A program made the translations under genes and the position numbers. A DNA stretch of 5,251 nt from Candidatus Falkowiibacteriota bacterium (GTDB lineage: Bacteria; Patescibacteriota; Patescibacteriia; Patescibacteriales; GWC2-42-12). Where the stretch lies: NCBI GenBank assembly GCA_016208065.1, contig JACQYU010000052.1, positions 1-5,251 on the forward strand. The letters are read 5' to 3'. This document shows, piece by piece, positions 1 to 4,993 of this stretch; the first letter of the stretch is position 1, and every line of letters begins with the position of its first letter. The notes under the pieces are model-generated. The model made no database searches. It was not told the DNA's origin and was given only the letters and a program-made list of their open reading frames with translations.

Positions 1-63
1 ATTTCCCGAATTCATACGGATAACAATTTAACATCGTTTATAAAACAGCTTGAAAGCCAATAA
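1..63 (+). CDS. Possible C-terminal tail of a plus-strand gene (partial)
   Basis: Frame 1 of the plus strand is open from the window edge through 20 codons to a TAA at 61-63, ending in the residues FIKQLESQ. The other five frames across this stretch all contain a stop. If real, it is the end of a gene entering from the left and converging on the Nramp transporter gene, with only about 10 bases between the two stop codons. Twenty codons is too short to identify a family, and an open stretch of this length arises by chance fairly often, so this is a weak call. The sequence left of the window would settle it. Confidence 0.3.
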   Translation: MSRIHTDNNLTSFIKQLESQ

Positions 64-73
64 ATAATCCTCT

Positions 74-1357
74 CTAGCTTTTTGCCATGGCTATAAACAT
101 AGCCAGGCTTGATAAAAACATAATAATAAAAGTCAGCCAAAGAAAAAATCGCGACAGCCGGCCGCTTTTATGCTTGCTCATTATTTTTTCGTCGCTCGCT
201 ATTTTATTGATTAAAAATAATAAAGGCACGGAAACTACGCCATTAATGACGGCCGTAAAAATCAAAGCTTTTATCGGATCAATGCCGATATAATTAATCA
301 TTAAGCCGATAATCGTGGCCACGGTAATAACTCCGTAAAAGCCATGCGCCCTTTTAAATTTTAAATTTAAGCCTTCGCGCCAGCTAAAAGCTTCCGATAC
401 CGCGTAAGAGGCCGAAGCCGAAAGCACGGGTACGGACAAAAGGCCTAAGCCGACTATGCCGAAAGCGAAAATAGCTTTAGCCCATAAGCCGGCGTTGGGA
501 AAAGTATTAACCAAAGGCTCTAGCGCTCTGGCCGCGTCAGCCGCGGTTTGCACATCGGTTATGCCGTTATTATGAAGCACGGTACCGGCGACAACGATAA
601 TGGACCAGGCCGCGATCTGCGAAAAAAGCATGCCTAAAAAATTATCCAGCCTTAAATTGCTTATGAATCTTTCGCTTAAATTAGGCCGGCCGTGATTGAA
701 AATATGGCGGCTTTTTTCCTCTTCAACTTCTTCCGAAGCTTGCCAAAAAAACATATAAGGAGAAATCGTCGTGCCTAAAACTCCGACGATTATAAATAAA
801 AAACCAAAGCTAAATTCAATATGCGGCATAAAAGTGGCTTTAATTAATTCTCGCCAAGGATGATTAATCAAAAAAACCGTAACCGGATAAGCGATTAAGG
901 ATAAAGCGCACCATTTTAAAACTTTGGCGTAAATTTTATATGATAAAAAAATTTCCAAAACCAGAATAAGCGCTGTAAAAAATAAAGCTAAAAGGCTGAA
1001 ATTCAAAGGAACTATTAGCCTGGTGGCTTCGGCCATAGCCCCGAGATTGGCGCCGATATTTATCGTGTTGGCGATTAAAATTAAAATTACGGCCGAAGAC
1101 AAAACTTTTTTGCTGTAATATTTTTTTATAACCGCGGCTAGGCCTTTGCCCGTAACCGCGCCGATGCGCGCGCAAGCCTCCTGAACCGCGGTCATAAGCG
1201 GCAGTATAAAAATTATCGTCCAAAGCTGGCCATAGCCGAATTTAGCGCCGGCCTGGGTATAGGTCGCGACCCCGGACGGATCGTCGTCAGCCGCGCCGGT
1301 AATCACGCCCGGGCCGATAATCTTAAAAAGTTTTTTTATTTTTTGCGTTATTTTCAT
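74..1357 (-). CDS. Nramp (SLC11)-family divalent metal-ion transporter with altered binding-site motifs
   Basis: This is an integral membrane transporter of 427 residues, full length for the family, with about 11 hydrophobic segments (roughly residues 12-31, 45-62, 86-108, 118-138, 146-165, 184-205, 240-262, 292-318, 340-356, 361-385 and 402-425). Family membership rests on the N-terminal GPGVITGAADDDPSG segment in TM1, the QEACARIGAVTGKGLA segment after TM2, and the unwound TM6 region near residues 192-206. Canonical Nramps import Mn2+ or Fe2+ with protons, using DPGN in TM1 and MPH in TM6. Here TM1 reads D26-P27-S28-G29, so Asn becomes Gly, and TM6 reads S199-P200-Y201, so the metal-ligating Met becomes Ser and the His becomes Tyr. 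That makes Mn/Fe selectivity doubtful, and Mg2+ or another hard cation is possible. The ATG at 1355-1357 gives a normal N-terminus, and a TATAAT lies 8 nt upstream. No Shine-Dalgarno is visible. The mntH symbol is withheld because of the motif changes. Confidence 0.9.
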   Translation of the reverse strand: MKITQKIKKLFKIIGPGVITGAADDDPSGVATYTQAGAKFGYGQLWTIIFILPLMTAVQEACARIGAVTGKGLAAVIKKYYSKKVLSSAVILILIANTINIGANLGAMAEATRLIVPLNFSLLALFFTALILVLEIFLSYKIYAKVLKWCALSLIAYPVTVFLINHPWRELIKATFMPHIEFSFGFLFIIVGVLGTTISPYMFFWQASEEVEEEKSRHIFNHGRPNLSERFISNLRLDNFLGMLFSQIAAWSIIVVAGTVLHNNGITDVQTAADAARALEPLVNTFPNAGLWAKAIFAFGIVGLGLLSVPVLSASASYAVSEAFSWREGLNLKFKRAHGFYGVITVATIIGLMINYIGIDPIKALIFTAVINGVVSVPLLFLINKIASDEKIMSKHKSGRLSRFFLWLTFIIMFLSSLAMFIAMAKS

Positions 1358-1365
1358 ATAACTTA

Positions 1366-1371
1366 ATTATA
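1366..1371 (-). promoter_or_regulatory. Putative -10 box (TATAAT) of the Nramp transporter gene
   Basis: The minus strand reads TATAAT ending 8 nt before the ATG at 1357. Transcription would start about 1-2 nt from the initiation codon, giving a nearly leaderless mRNA, in keeping with the absence of a Shine-Dalgarno sequence. The -35 is poor: TTCGCT at 18-nt spacing matches the consensus at three of six positions. In such AT-rich DNA a chance TATAAT is possible. Confidence 0.45.
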
Positions 1372-1460
1372 CAATATTTTTAAATTTACAGCGAATTTTT
1401 ATGCTCGCATTTATTAATATAGCAATTCAAAGTCACCCGGGAATTTGTATTTATTTTTGC

Positions 1461-1482
1461 GCCGCTTTATTAAAAAAGCGGC
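1461..1482. repeat. Perfect 8-bp hairpin (GCCGCTTT / AAAGCGGC)
   Basis: GCCGCTTT at 1461-1468 pairs perfectly with AAAGCGGC at 1475-1482 around a 6-base loop, and the GC-rich tract CCCCGAGCGGAGCG follows directly. Neither strand has a U-run immediately after the stem, so it is not a standard intrinsic terminator. It stands out from the AT-rich surroundings and may be a remnant of a dispersed intergenic repeat. Its role is unknown. Confidence 0.5.
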
Positions 1483-1537
1483 CCCGAGCGGAGCGAAATA
1501 ATTTTAAATGTTAAAACTGACAAACAAAAATAAACAT

Positions 1538-1568
1538 AAAAAACAGAGGTTTATTGCCTCTATTTTTA
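1538..1568 (-). terminator. Rho-independent terminator downstream of typA
   Basis: On the minus strand AGAGG (1561-1557), a 7-nt loop and CCTCT (1549-1545) form a stem followed by G and six T residues. It begins 16 nt after the typA stop codon. Flanking A and T runs extend the pairing across one C/A mismatch, so it could also work in the other direction, though no gene there needs it. Confidence 0.75.
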
Positions 1569-1576
1569 TTTTAAAT

Positions 1577-1984
1577 TTATTTCGCGCGCCCAGCTTTTGT
1601 CCGGTCATTTTTAGTTAAATACATCTTACGCAATCTTATATTTTTAGGCGTAACTTCAAGATATTCGTCTTCTTTCATAATGCCCAGGCCCCGCTCCAAA
1701 GTAATTTCATAAGGCGGGGTAAGCTTAATCGCTTCGTCGGCGCCGGAAGCGCGCATATTGGTTAATTGCTTGCCCTTAATCGGGTTGACTTCAAGGTCAT
1801 TGCCTTTGGCCACATTGCCGATTACCATGCCCTCGTAAACTTCAATATTGGCGCCAATATATAATTGGCCCCGCTCCTGAAGATTCCATAAAGAAAATGC
1901 CAAGGCTTTGCCCGAGGCCATAGATACCATTGAGCCTAATTCACTTTTAGCGATTTCGCCGACATACGGCTTAAAACCGGCCAC
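1577..1984 (-). CDS. typA: TypA/BipA C-terminal fragment (broken gene)
   Basis: These 135 residues match the C-terminal domain of the ribosome-associated GTPase TypA/BipA. The recognisable run includes GKALAFSLWNLQERG, EVYEGMVIG, LTNMRASGADEA and EVTPKNIRLRKMYLT, and it ends where full-length TypA ends. In intact TypA this domain is joined to the GTPase and EF-G-like domains and helps bind the ribosome. Here it begins at a GTG with no Shine-Dalgarno upstream. TypA-like sequence (LICTH before VAGFKPYVGE) runs about five codons further, up to an in-frame TGA at 2000-2002, so the GTG is probably just the first usable codon and not a natural start. The frame differs from the N-terminal fragment, whose stop codon lies 11 nt upstream. 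Independent translation is doubtful, and this is best read as the 3' part of a typA pseudogene or of a mis-assembled typA. Confidence 0.85.
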   Translation of the reverse strand: MAGFKPYVGEIAKSELGSMVSMASGKALAFSLWNLQERGQLYIGANIEVYEGMVIGNVAKGNDLEVNPIKGKQLTNMRASGADEAIKLTPPYEITLERGLGIMKEDEYLEVTPKNIRLRKMYLTKNDRTKAGRAK

Positions 1985-2006
1985 GTGCGTGCAAATTAGT
2001 CAGGGG
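1985..2006 (-). other. typA break point: internal deletion plus frame change
   Basis: On the minus strand, sequence coding VIIKEE is followed by an 11-base stretch CCCGCCCCTGA that matches neither side of the family, then by codons for LICTHVAGFKPYVGE in another frame. Against E. coli BipA as I remember it, about 70 residues are missing, including the EPYE segment, the GSVMQALGERKGDL-type segment and the IPSRGLIGFR-type segment. The two fragments plus this gap add up to about 600 residues, the normal TypA length, which supports a simple internal loss. Confidence 0.75.
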
Positions 2007-3168
2007 CGGGTTCTTCTTTAATAATTACCGTGGGCTGGGAAACCTGAAGTTCAAAGCCTTCGCGCCGCATGTTTTCGAGCAGTATGGCAATGTGCAGTTC
2101 TCCCCGGCCGTAAACTTTATAATAATCGCCGTCTCCGAAATCAATTTTTAAGCCAACATTAACTTCCAGCTCTTTTTGCAAGCGCTCTTTTATCTGCCGG
2201 CTGGTAACATATTTGCCTTCGCGGCCGGCAAACGGAGAATTATTAACCAAGAAATTTAAAGAAATAGTCGGTTGATCCACTAAAATCGCCGGCAAAGTTT
2301 CTTGATCAGCGGTTTTACAGATAGTTTCGCCGATATCAATGTCAGGCAAACCGGCAATCATGACGATATCTCCGGCCACCGCCTGCTTAACTTCTTTTCT
2401 GGAAATGCCTTCAAAAGTAAATAATTTGCTGATTTTTCCGATTCTGGTTTCTCCGCTTGGCTTTTTAATTATGACGCTATCCGCCTGCTTAACCGTGCCT
2501 TCATAAATCCGGCCGATAGCTAAACGGCCGATAAAATTATCATAAGCTAAATTAAACGGCTGAATTCTTAAAGGCAGTTCGGCTTCTTCGGTTGACGAAG
2601 CCGGCTTAACTCTTTCTAAAATAACGTCAAGCAGTGGATTTAGATTATCGCTTATATCGGCCATGTTTCTTTTTGCTATGCCTTGGCGGGCAATAGCGTA
2701 AACCGTGGTAAAATCAAGCTGTTCATCATTCGCGCCCAAATCCAAAAATAATTCATAAATTTTTTCCAAAGTCCACTCCACCCTGGCCGCCGGCTTATCA
2801 ATTTTATTTATCACTACGATCGGCTTTAAGCCTAATTCCAAGGATTTTTTTAAAACAAATTTGGTTTGCGGCATCGGCCCTTCCTGGGCGTCCACAACTA
2901 AAAGCACTGAGTCGATTGAGCGCAAAACTCGCTCCACTTCCGAGCCGAAATCGGCGTGGCCGGGCGTATCAACAATATTTATTTTCACGCCTTTGTGCAT
3001 AACCGAAGTATTTTTTGAATAAATGGTAATGCCCCTTTCAAGCTCTAAGGCGTTTGAGTCCATGCTGACGCCGGCCTGGGTCATGCCGGTTTGCTGCATT
3101 AACCTGTCCGTTAAAGTGGTTTTACCATGGTCTACATGGGCGATAATAGCAATATTTCTTATTTCCAT
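1996..3168 (-). CDS. typA: TypA/BipA GTPase, N-terminal fragment (truncated)
   Basis: TypA is a translational GTPase related to EF-G and LepA that binds the 70S ribosome and supports ribosome assembly and growth under stress or cold. This 390-residue frame contains the complete G domain: P-loop AHVDHGKTT (residues 10-18), switch I ERGITIYSKNT, DTPGH (67-71) with the catalytic-type His71, and NKID (121-124). In G5 the usual SA is replaced, reading YAIARQG. A beta-barrel domain II (about 200-290) and an EF-G III-like domain ending in GRGELHIAILLENMRREGFEL follow. The frame stops shortly after VIIKEE with the non-homologous tail PAPD, whereas family members are near 600 residues. The next ~70 residues are absent, and the remaining C-terminus lies in another frame. 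The ATG matches the conserved family start. A TATAAA lies 6 nt upstream and there is no Shine-Dalgarno. The gene is either inactivated, makes a shortened GTPase, or reflects an assembly error. Confidence 0.9.
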   Translation of the reverse strand: MEIRNIAIIAHVDHGKTTLTDRLMQQTGMTQAGVSMDSNALELERGITIYSKNTSVMHKGVKINIVDTPGHADFGSEVERVLRSIDSVLLVVDAQEGPMPQTKFVLKKSLELGLKPIVVINKIDKPAARVEWTLEKIYELFLDLGANDEQLDFTTVYAIARQGIAKRNMADISDNLNPLLDVILERVKPASSTEEAELPLRIQPFNLAYDNFIGRLAIGRIYEGTVKQADSVIIKKPSGETRIGKISKLFTFEGISRKEVKQAVAGDIVMIAGLPDIDIGETICKTADQETLPAILVDQPTISLNFLVNNSPFAGREGKYVTSRQIKERLQKELEVNVGLKIDFGDGDYYKVYGRGELHIAILLENMRREGFELQVSQPTVIIKEEPAPD

Positions 3169-3174
3169 AACATT

Positions 3175-3180
3175 TTTATA
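3175..3180 (-). promoter_or_regulatory. Putative -10 box (TATAAA) just upstream of typA
   Basis: The minus strand reads TATAAA ending 6 nt before the typA ATG, so a transcript from here would begin at or next to the start codon. At 17-nt spacing the -35 position falls inside the inverted repeat at 3194-3217 and reads TCCAGC, a poor match. With no Shine-Dalgarno upstream of typA, a leaderless start is plausible, but the promoter call is weak on its own. Confidence 0.35.
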
Positions 3181-3193
3181 TTTACACTTTTAG

Positions 3194-3309
3194 TTGGGCT
3201 GGATTTAGAAAATTTTCGTGCGAGGACTGTTTGAGTCCGCCGGCGGGCGGGCGAGTTCCCTGCCTACCGGCAGGCAGGCGCAGTAGAAAATTTTATAAAT
3301 CCAGCCCAA
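3194..3309. repeat. ~116-bp palindromic element with 24-bp terminal inverted repeats
   Basis: The arms at 3194-3217 and 3286-3309 are inverted copies matching at 23 of 24 positions (mismatch at 3208/3295); each begins TTGGGCTGGATTTA. The 68-base interior is GC-rich, unlike the AT-rich surroundings, and contains smaller palindromes: GGACT/AGTCC (3224-3228 with 3234-3238), CCGCCGGCGG (3237-3246), and CCTGCCT/AGGCAGG (3259-3265 with 3272-3278). It has no coding capacity. No clear target-site duplication is visible next to the arms. It resembles REP- or MITE-like intergenic repeats that I associate with uncultured bacterial genomes. As RNA it would fold into a long stem with a branched top. It separates the upstream promoter at 3385-3413 from typA. 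Confidence 0.75.
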
Positions 3310-3344
3310 TCTTCATGTCGTTAAACGTCTTAATTTATTTTTCT

Positions 3345-3377
3345 AAATAAAAAGCGCCCTAGAAGCCAGGCAACTTT
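3345..3377 (-). terminator. Terminator- or attenuator-like hairpin
   Basis: On the minus strand AAAG (3377-3374) pairs with CTTT (3354-3351), and GCCT (3371-3368) pairs with AGGGC (3360-3356) with one bulged G. The stem closes a 7-nt loop and runs into a T-rich tract, TTTTTATTTA. It lies about 50 nt after the stop of the 222-aa gene and may end that operon. It also starts almost at the predicted start site of the promoter at 3385-3413, so it could stop that transcript after about 35 nt. The stem is imperfect, so confidence is moderate. Confidence 0.45.
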
Positions 3378-3384
3378 ACTCAAT

Positions 3385-3413
3385 AATATACAACGTCTAT
3401 TTAAAATAGTCAA
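3385..3413 (-). promoter_or_regulatory. Strong sigma70-type promoter (TTGACT-17-TATATT)
   Basis: The minus strand carries TTGACT (3413-3408), a 17-nt spacer and TATATT (3390-3385). Each hexamer has one mismatch to consensus and the spacing is optimal. Transcription would start near 3378 and head toward typA, first through the hairpin at 3345-3377 and then through the inverted-repeat element. It is the best promoter match in the window by eye. The -10/-35 spacer includes a small palindrome, CTATTTAAAATAG, at 3397-3409. Whether it drives typA, a short RNA, or nothing cannot be told from sequence alone. Confidence 0.5.
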
Positions 3414-3425
3414 GTTAAATTTATT

Positions 3426-4094
3426 CTATCGGCATGTTTTAATTTTGTCATTGCTTTTATTTTCAACTTTTTCTTTAATATCCGAAAAATCCCTTAAGCC
3501 TTGCCATCTGGTTCTAAAATTTTCCGCGTCTAAATAGCCGGCGAATTTATGATATTGGGAATGAATATTTTCTACGCGCCTGGCGTATTTTATCGGGCAC
3601 CAGAATCTTTCCGTGCGGCCGCCGATTTCCACGGCGTAGCGAAAAACATTATTGACATAACTGCAATAAAGGCAATTAAATTTTTCCAGCCAGTTAAGAT
3701 AAGGCAAAAGTTGGCGATCATAAATAAAAAATTCTTTTTTATCAACTAAAGGGATGCCGTAAATCCTAAAGCAAACCTGATGGTAAATTTCCAAACAGAT
3801 GCTAAAAATCACCACCGGAAAAAACATGCCGTAGATAAACGGCATGCTAAAAATATATTTAAGGTTAAGCGGGAAAATTGTCTTTAAAACTCCGATCCGC
3901 CAGCTTTTAAGCTTTTCGCGCCTTAACTCTATTTCTTTCATTAAATTTTTAGCGCTGGCGACCGATTCAATGGCGCTGGTAAAAGCCCTTCTGGCTTCAT
4001 CGCTTAATCTTTCTAATTTATTAATGCCGATTTCTTTATTTTCAATAATCGCCTGCTCCACTTTTTTAATCTTTTCTAAAAGTTCTTTTTTCAT
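3426..4094 (-). CDS. Uncharacterised membrane protein with N-terminal coiled coil and Cys/His-rich domain
   Basis: I do not recognise a named family. The 222 residues fall into four parts. Residues 1-65 are a charged helix, probably a coiled coil, rich in Lys, Glu and Ile/Leu. Residues 78-102 are a hydrophobic membrane segment. Residues 115-182 hold the conserved-looking core: FFIYDRQLLPYLNWLEKFNCLYC, with C141-x2-C144, then GGRTERFWCPIKYARR with C166, then H178 and H182. The tail is basic. The spacing C-x2-C, C, H-x3-H could bind a metal or a cofactor, but this is inference. I have an unverified impression that proteins with this FDR-type, LNCLYCSY and RTERYWCPIKHA arrangement occur in other bacteria as hypothetical proteins. 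The gene follows the PHP-domain gene after 39 nt, so the two are probably co-transcribed. An in-frame TAA 9 nt upstream of the ATG rules out a longer start. Confidence 0.8.
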   Translation of the reverse strand: MKKELLEKIKKVEQAIIENKEIGINKLERLSDEARRAFTSAIESVASAKNLMKEIELRREKLKSWRIGVLKTIFPLNLKYIFSMPFIYGMFFPVVIFSICLEIYHQVCFRIYGIPLVDKKEFFIYDRQLLPYLNWLEKFNCLYCSYVNNVFRYAVEIGGRTERFWCPIKYARRVENIHSQYHKFAGYLDAENFRTRWQGLRDFSDIKEKVENKSNDKIKTCR

Positions 4095-4130
4095 AATATA
4101 TTAATTATATATTAAAAATCACCTCCCCCT
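4095..4130 (-). promoter_or_regulatory. Shine-Dalgarno with hairpin-folded spacer before the 222-aa gene
   Basis: Just after the PHP gene's stop, the minus strand reads AGGGGGAGGTGAT, containing GGAGGTGAT, a nine-base match to the usual 16S rRNA 3' end. GGAGG ends 27 nt before the ATG, normally too far. The last 19 nt before the ATG (4113-4095) form a 7-bp stem, AATATAT/ATATATT, around a 5-nt loop. Folding removes these 19 nt and leaves 8 nt (TGATTTTT) between GGAGG and the ATG, a normal distance. The stem is all A-U, so it is only moderately stable. A TATAAT at 4104-4109 overlaps the hairpin and could instead serve as a -10 box for a leaderless transcript. Confidence 0.55.
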
Positions 4131-4133
4131 AAA

Positions 4134-4904
4134 TTACTCTTCCGCCCTTTCCGAAACGGTTTCCAATTCCAAAATTTTTATTTGCAGGCCGAGAATTTTT
4201 ATTGTTATATACTTAATAATATATTTTGTTAAAAAACTGACATAATACTTAAATAAAGAAAATAGGCTCTGCGGCGCCGTAATATTTTCGAATTTGCCGT
4301 ATTTTATGGCCTGAAATACGCTCTCTACGCTAAAATCTTCGGCTTCAATCATGGCAAAATCAGTATTAAGCCTCTTAAGCACATGCACATCGGCCGTTGA
4401 GATAATCGGTTTTTTAAAACGAGCGGCAATCAACTCGGCTTTTTTATTATGAAAATTTAATTTTTTTGAATAGGCGCACGAATATTCAATAGCGTCGAAC
4501 AAGTTGATATATTTTTTTAATTTTCTGGCGCCGATGGAAATAAGGCGGTTATAAGTCGGGTGCGGAGCTAAAATGAATATTTCCGAATGTTCTTCTTTAT
4601 ATTTTAAAAGCTGTTTTAAAGTTTTAATTTTTTCTATGGTTTTATCACAATTTAAAATAATTACGTGCTGATTAAAAAAACGGCCCAAGCCGCGCTCAAC
4701 GCCTGGAATTAAAAGTATGCCTTTCTTTTTGGCATATTCAGCAAACTCTTGCTTAAAAACAAATTTATTATGGGGCGTAAAGCCTAAAACATTAAACCCG
4801 TTTTTTTCCGCCTCATCAATCAAATTATAAACGTTATAGTTTATTATATGACCGTCCCTTTTATCTTCGCTGGTGTGAATATGCAAACTTGCCTTTAACC
4901 GCAT
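4134..4904 (-). CDS. PHP-domain metal-dependent phosphoesterase-like protein
   Basis: PHP proteins are TIM-barrel-like hydrolases that bind two or three metal ions and cleave phosphoesters; free-standing members act on nucleotides, nucleic acids or small phosphates. In these 256 residues the metal-ligand motifs appear in order: H8-x-H10 followed by SEDKRDG, TPH45N, PGVE70, H80, APH115P, and ADVH174. The usual TDH is TPH here, losing an Asp but keeping the His, and the usual SDxH appears as TADVH. The overall form resembles the HxHxSEDxxD subgroup more than the polymerase-associated PHP. The active site therefore looks largely intact, though the substrate is unknown. Residues 212-248 form an unusual hydrophobic, aromatic and basic tail (LFSLFKYYVSFLTKYII and onward) after the catalytic domain, perhaps an amphipathic membrane-binding region. 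That would suit the membrane protein encoded next in the likely operon. The ATG at 4902-4904 sits 6 nt downstream of a good -10 box. Confidence 0.85.
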   Translation of the reverse strand: MRLKASLHIHTSEDKRDGHIINYNVYNLIDEAEKNGFNVLGFTPHNKFVFKQEFAEYAKKKGILLIPGVERGLGRFFNQHVIILNCDKTIEKIKTLKQLLKYKEEHSEIFILAPHPTYNRLISIGARKLKKYINLFDAIEYSCAYSKKLNFHNKKAELIAARFKKPIISTADVHVLKRLNTDFAMIEAEDFSVESVFQAIKYGKFENITAPQSLFSLFKYYVSFLTKYIIKYITIKILGLQIKILELETVSERAEE

Positions 4905-4910
4905 ATAATG

Positions 4911-4939
4911 ATTATATCTTAAATTTCAACTTATAACAA
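4911..4939 (-). promoter_or_regulatory. Promoter of the PHP/membrane-protein operon (TTGTTA-17-TATAAT)
   Basis: The minus strand reads TTGTTA (4939-4934), exactly 17 nt, then a perfect TATAAT (4916-4911), then 6 nt to the ATG at 4904. The predicted start site coincides with the A of the ATG, so the mRNA would be leaderless, and no Shine-Dalgarno is present. It lies directly behind the terminator of the preceding gene, as expected for a new transcription unit. Confidence 0.65.
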
Positions 4940-4953
4940 ATTTTTTAACCAAT

Positions 4954-4982
4954 AAAAAACAGGGTTAAGCGCCCTGTTTTTT
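4954..4982. terminator. Strong bidirectional intrinsic terminator
   Basis: AAAAAACAGGG (4954-4964) pairs perfectly over 11 bp with CCCTGTTTTTT (4972-4982) around a 7-base loop. On the minus strand it begins 11 nt after the stop of the Ala/Lys-rich gene and ends in six T residues, the textbook arrangement. The A/T symmetry would let it act in the opposite direction too. Confidence 0.9.
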
Positions 4983-4993
4983 ATTTTCTATAG

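Larger units (their letters stand above)
1358..1576. other. Intergenic region between typA and the Nramp gene
   Basis: This 219-base gap holds, in minus-strand order, the typA terminator hairpin, a GC-rich hairpin at 1461-1482 beside a CCGAGCGGAGCG tract, and the transporter's -10 box. I see no credible reading frame. The stretch 1383-1455 is AT-rich with nothing recognisable. Confidence 0.6.

Noticed and set aside
87..293. Plus-strand 68-codon open frame
   Set aside because: It lies entirely antisense to the Nramp gene, reads as the shadow of hydrophobic codons, and shows no family pattern.
936..1223. Minus-strand 95-codon open frame inside the transporter gene
   Set aside because: It overlaps the Nramp frame out of phase, has low-complexity Arg/Gly/Tyr/Ser-rich content, and the Nramp translation is clearly the real one.
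1985..2006. Programmed ribosomal frameshift joining the two typA parts
   Set aside because: A frameshift could join the frames but not restore the roughly 70 missing residues, and there is no slippery heptamer at the junction.
3194..3309. CRISPR repeat or tRNA-like structure
   Set aside because: There is only one inverted pair with no repeated spacers, and no acceptor stem, anticodon arm or T-loop could be assigned.
3293..3316. Minus-strand 7-codon micro-ORF (MKIGLDL) upstream of typA, a possible leader peptide
   Set aside because: It is very short, has no Shine-Dalgarno, and most of its codons come from the inverted-repeat arm, so it is probably fortuitous.
3549..4104. Two plus-strand open frames of 66 and 86 codons (3549-3749 and 3844-4104)
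   Set aside because: Both are antisense to the 222-aa membrane-protein gene, which has a coherent domain pattern and a strong Shine-Dalgarno. The plus-strand frames have neither.
4117..4130. Plus-strand ATCACCTCC as the 3' end of a 16S rRNA gene
   Set aside because: It matches only the anti-Shine-Dalgarno stretch because the minus strand carries a strong Shine-Dalgarno. No 16S sequence precedes it.
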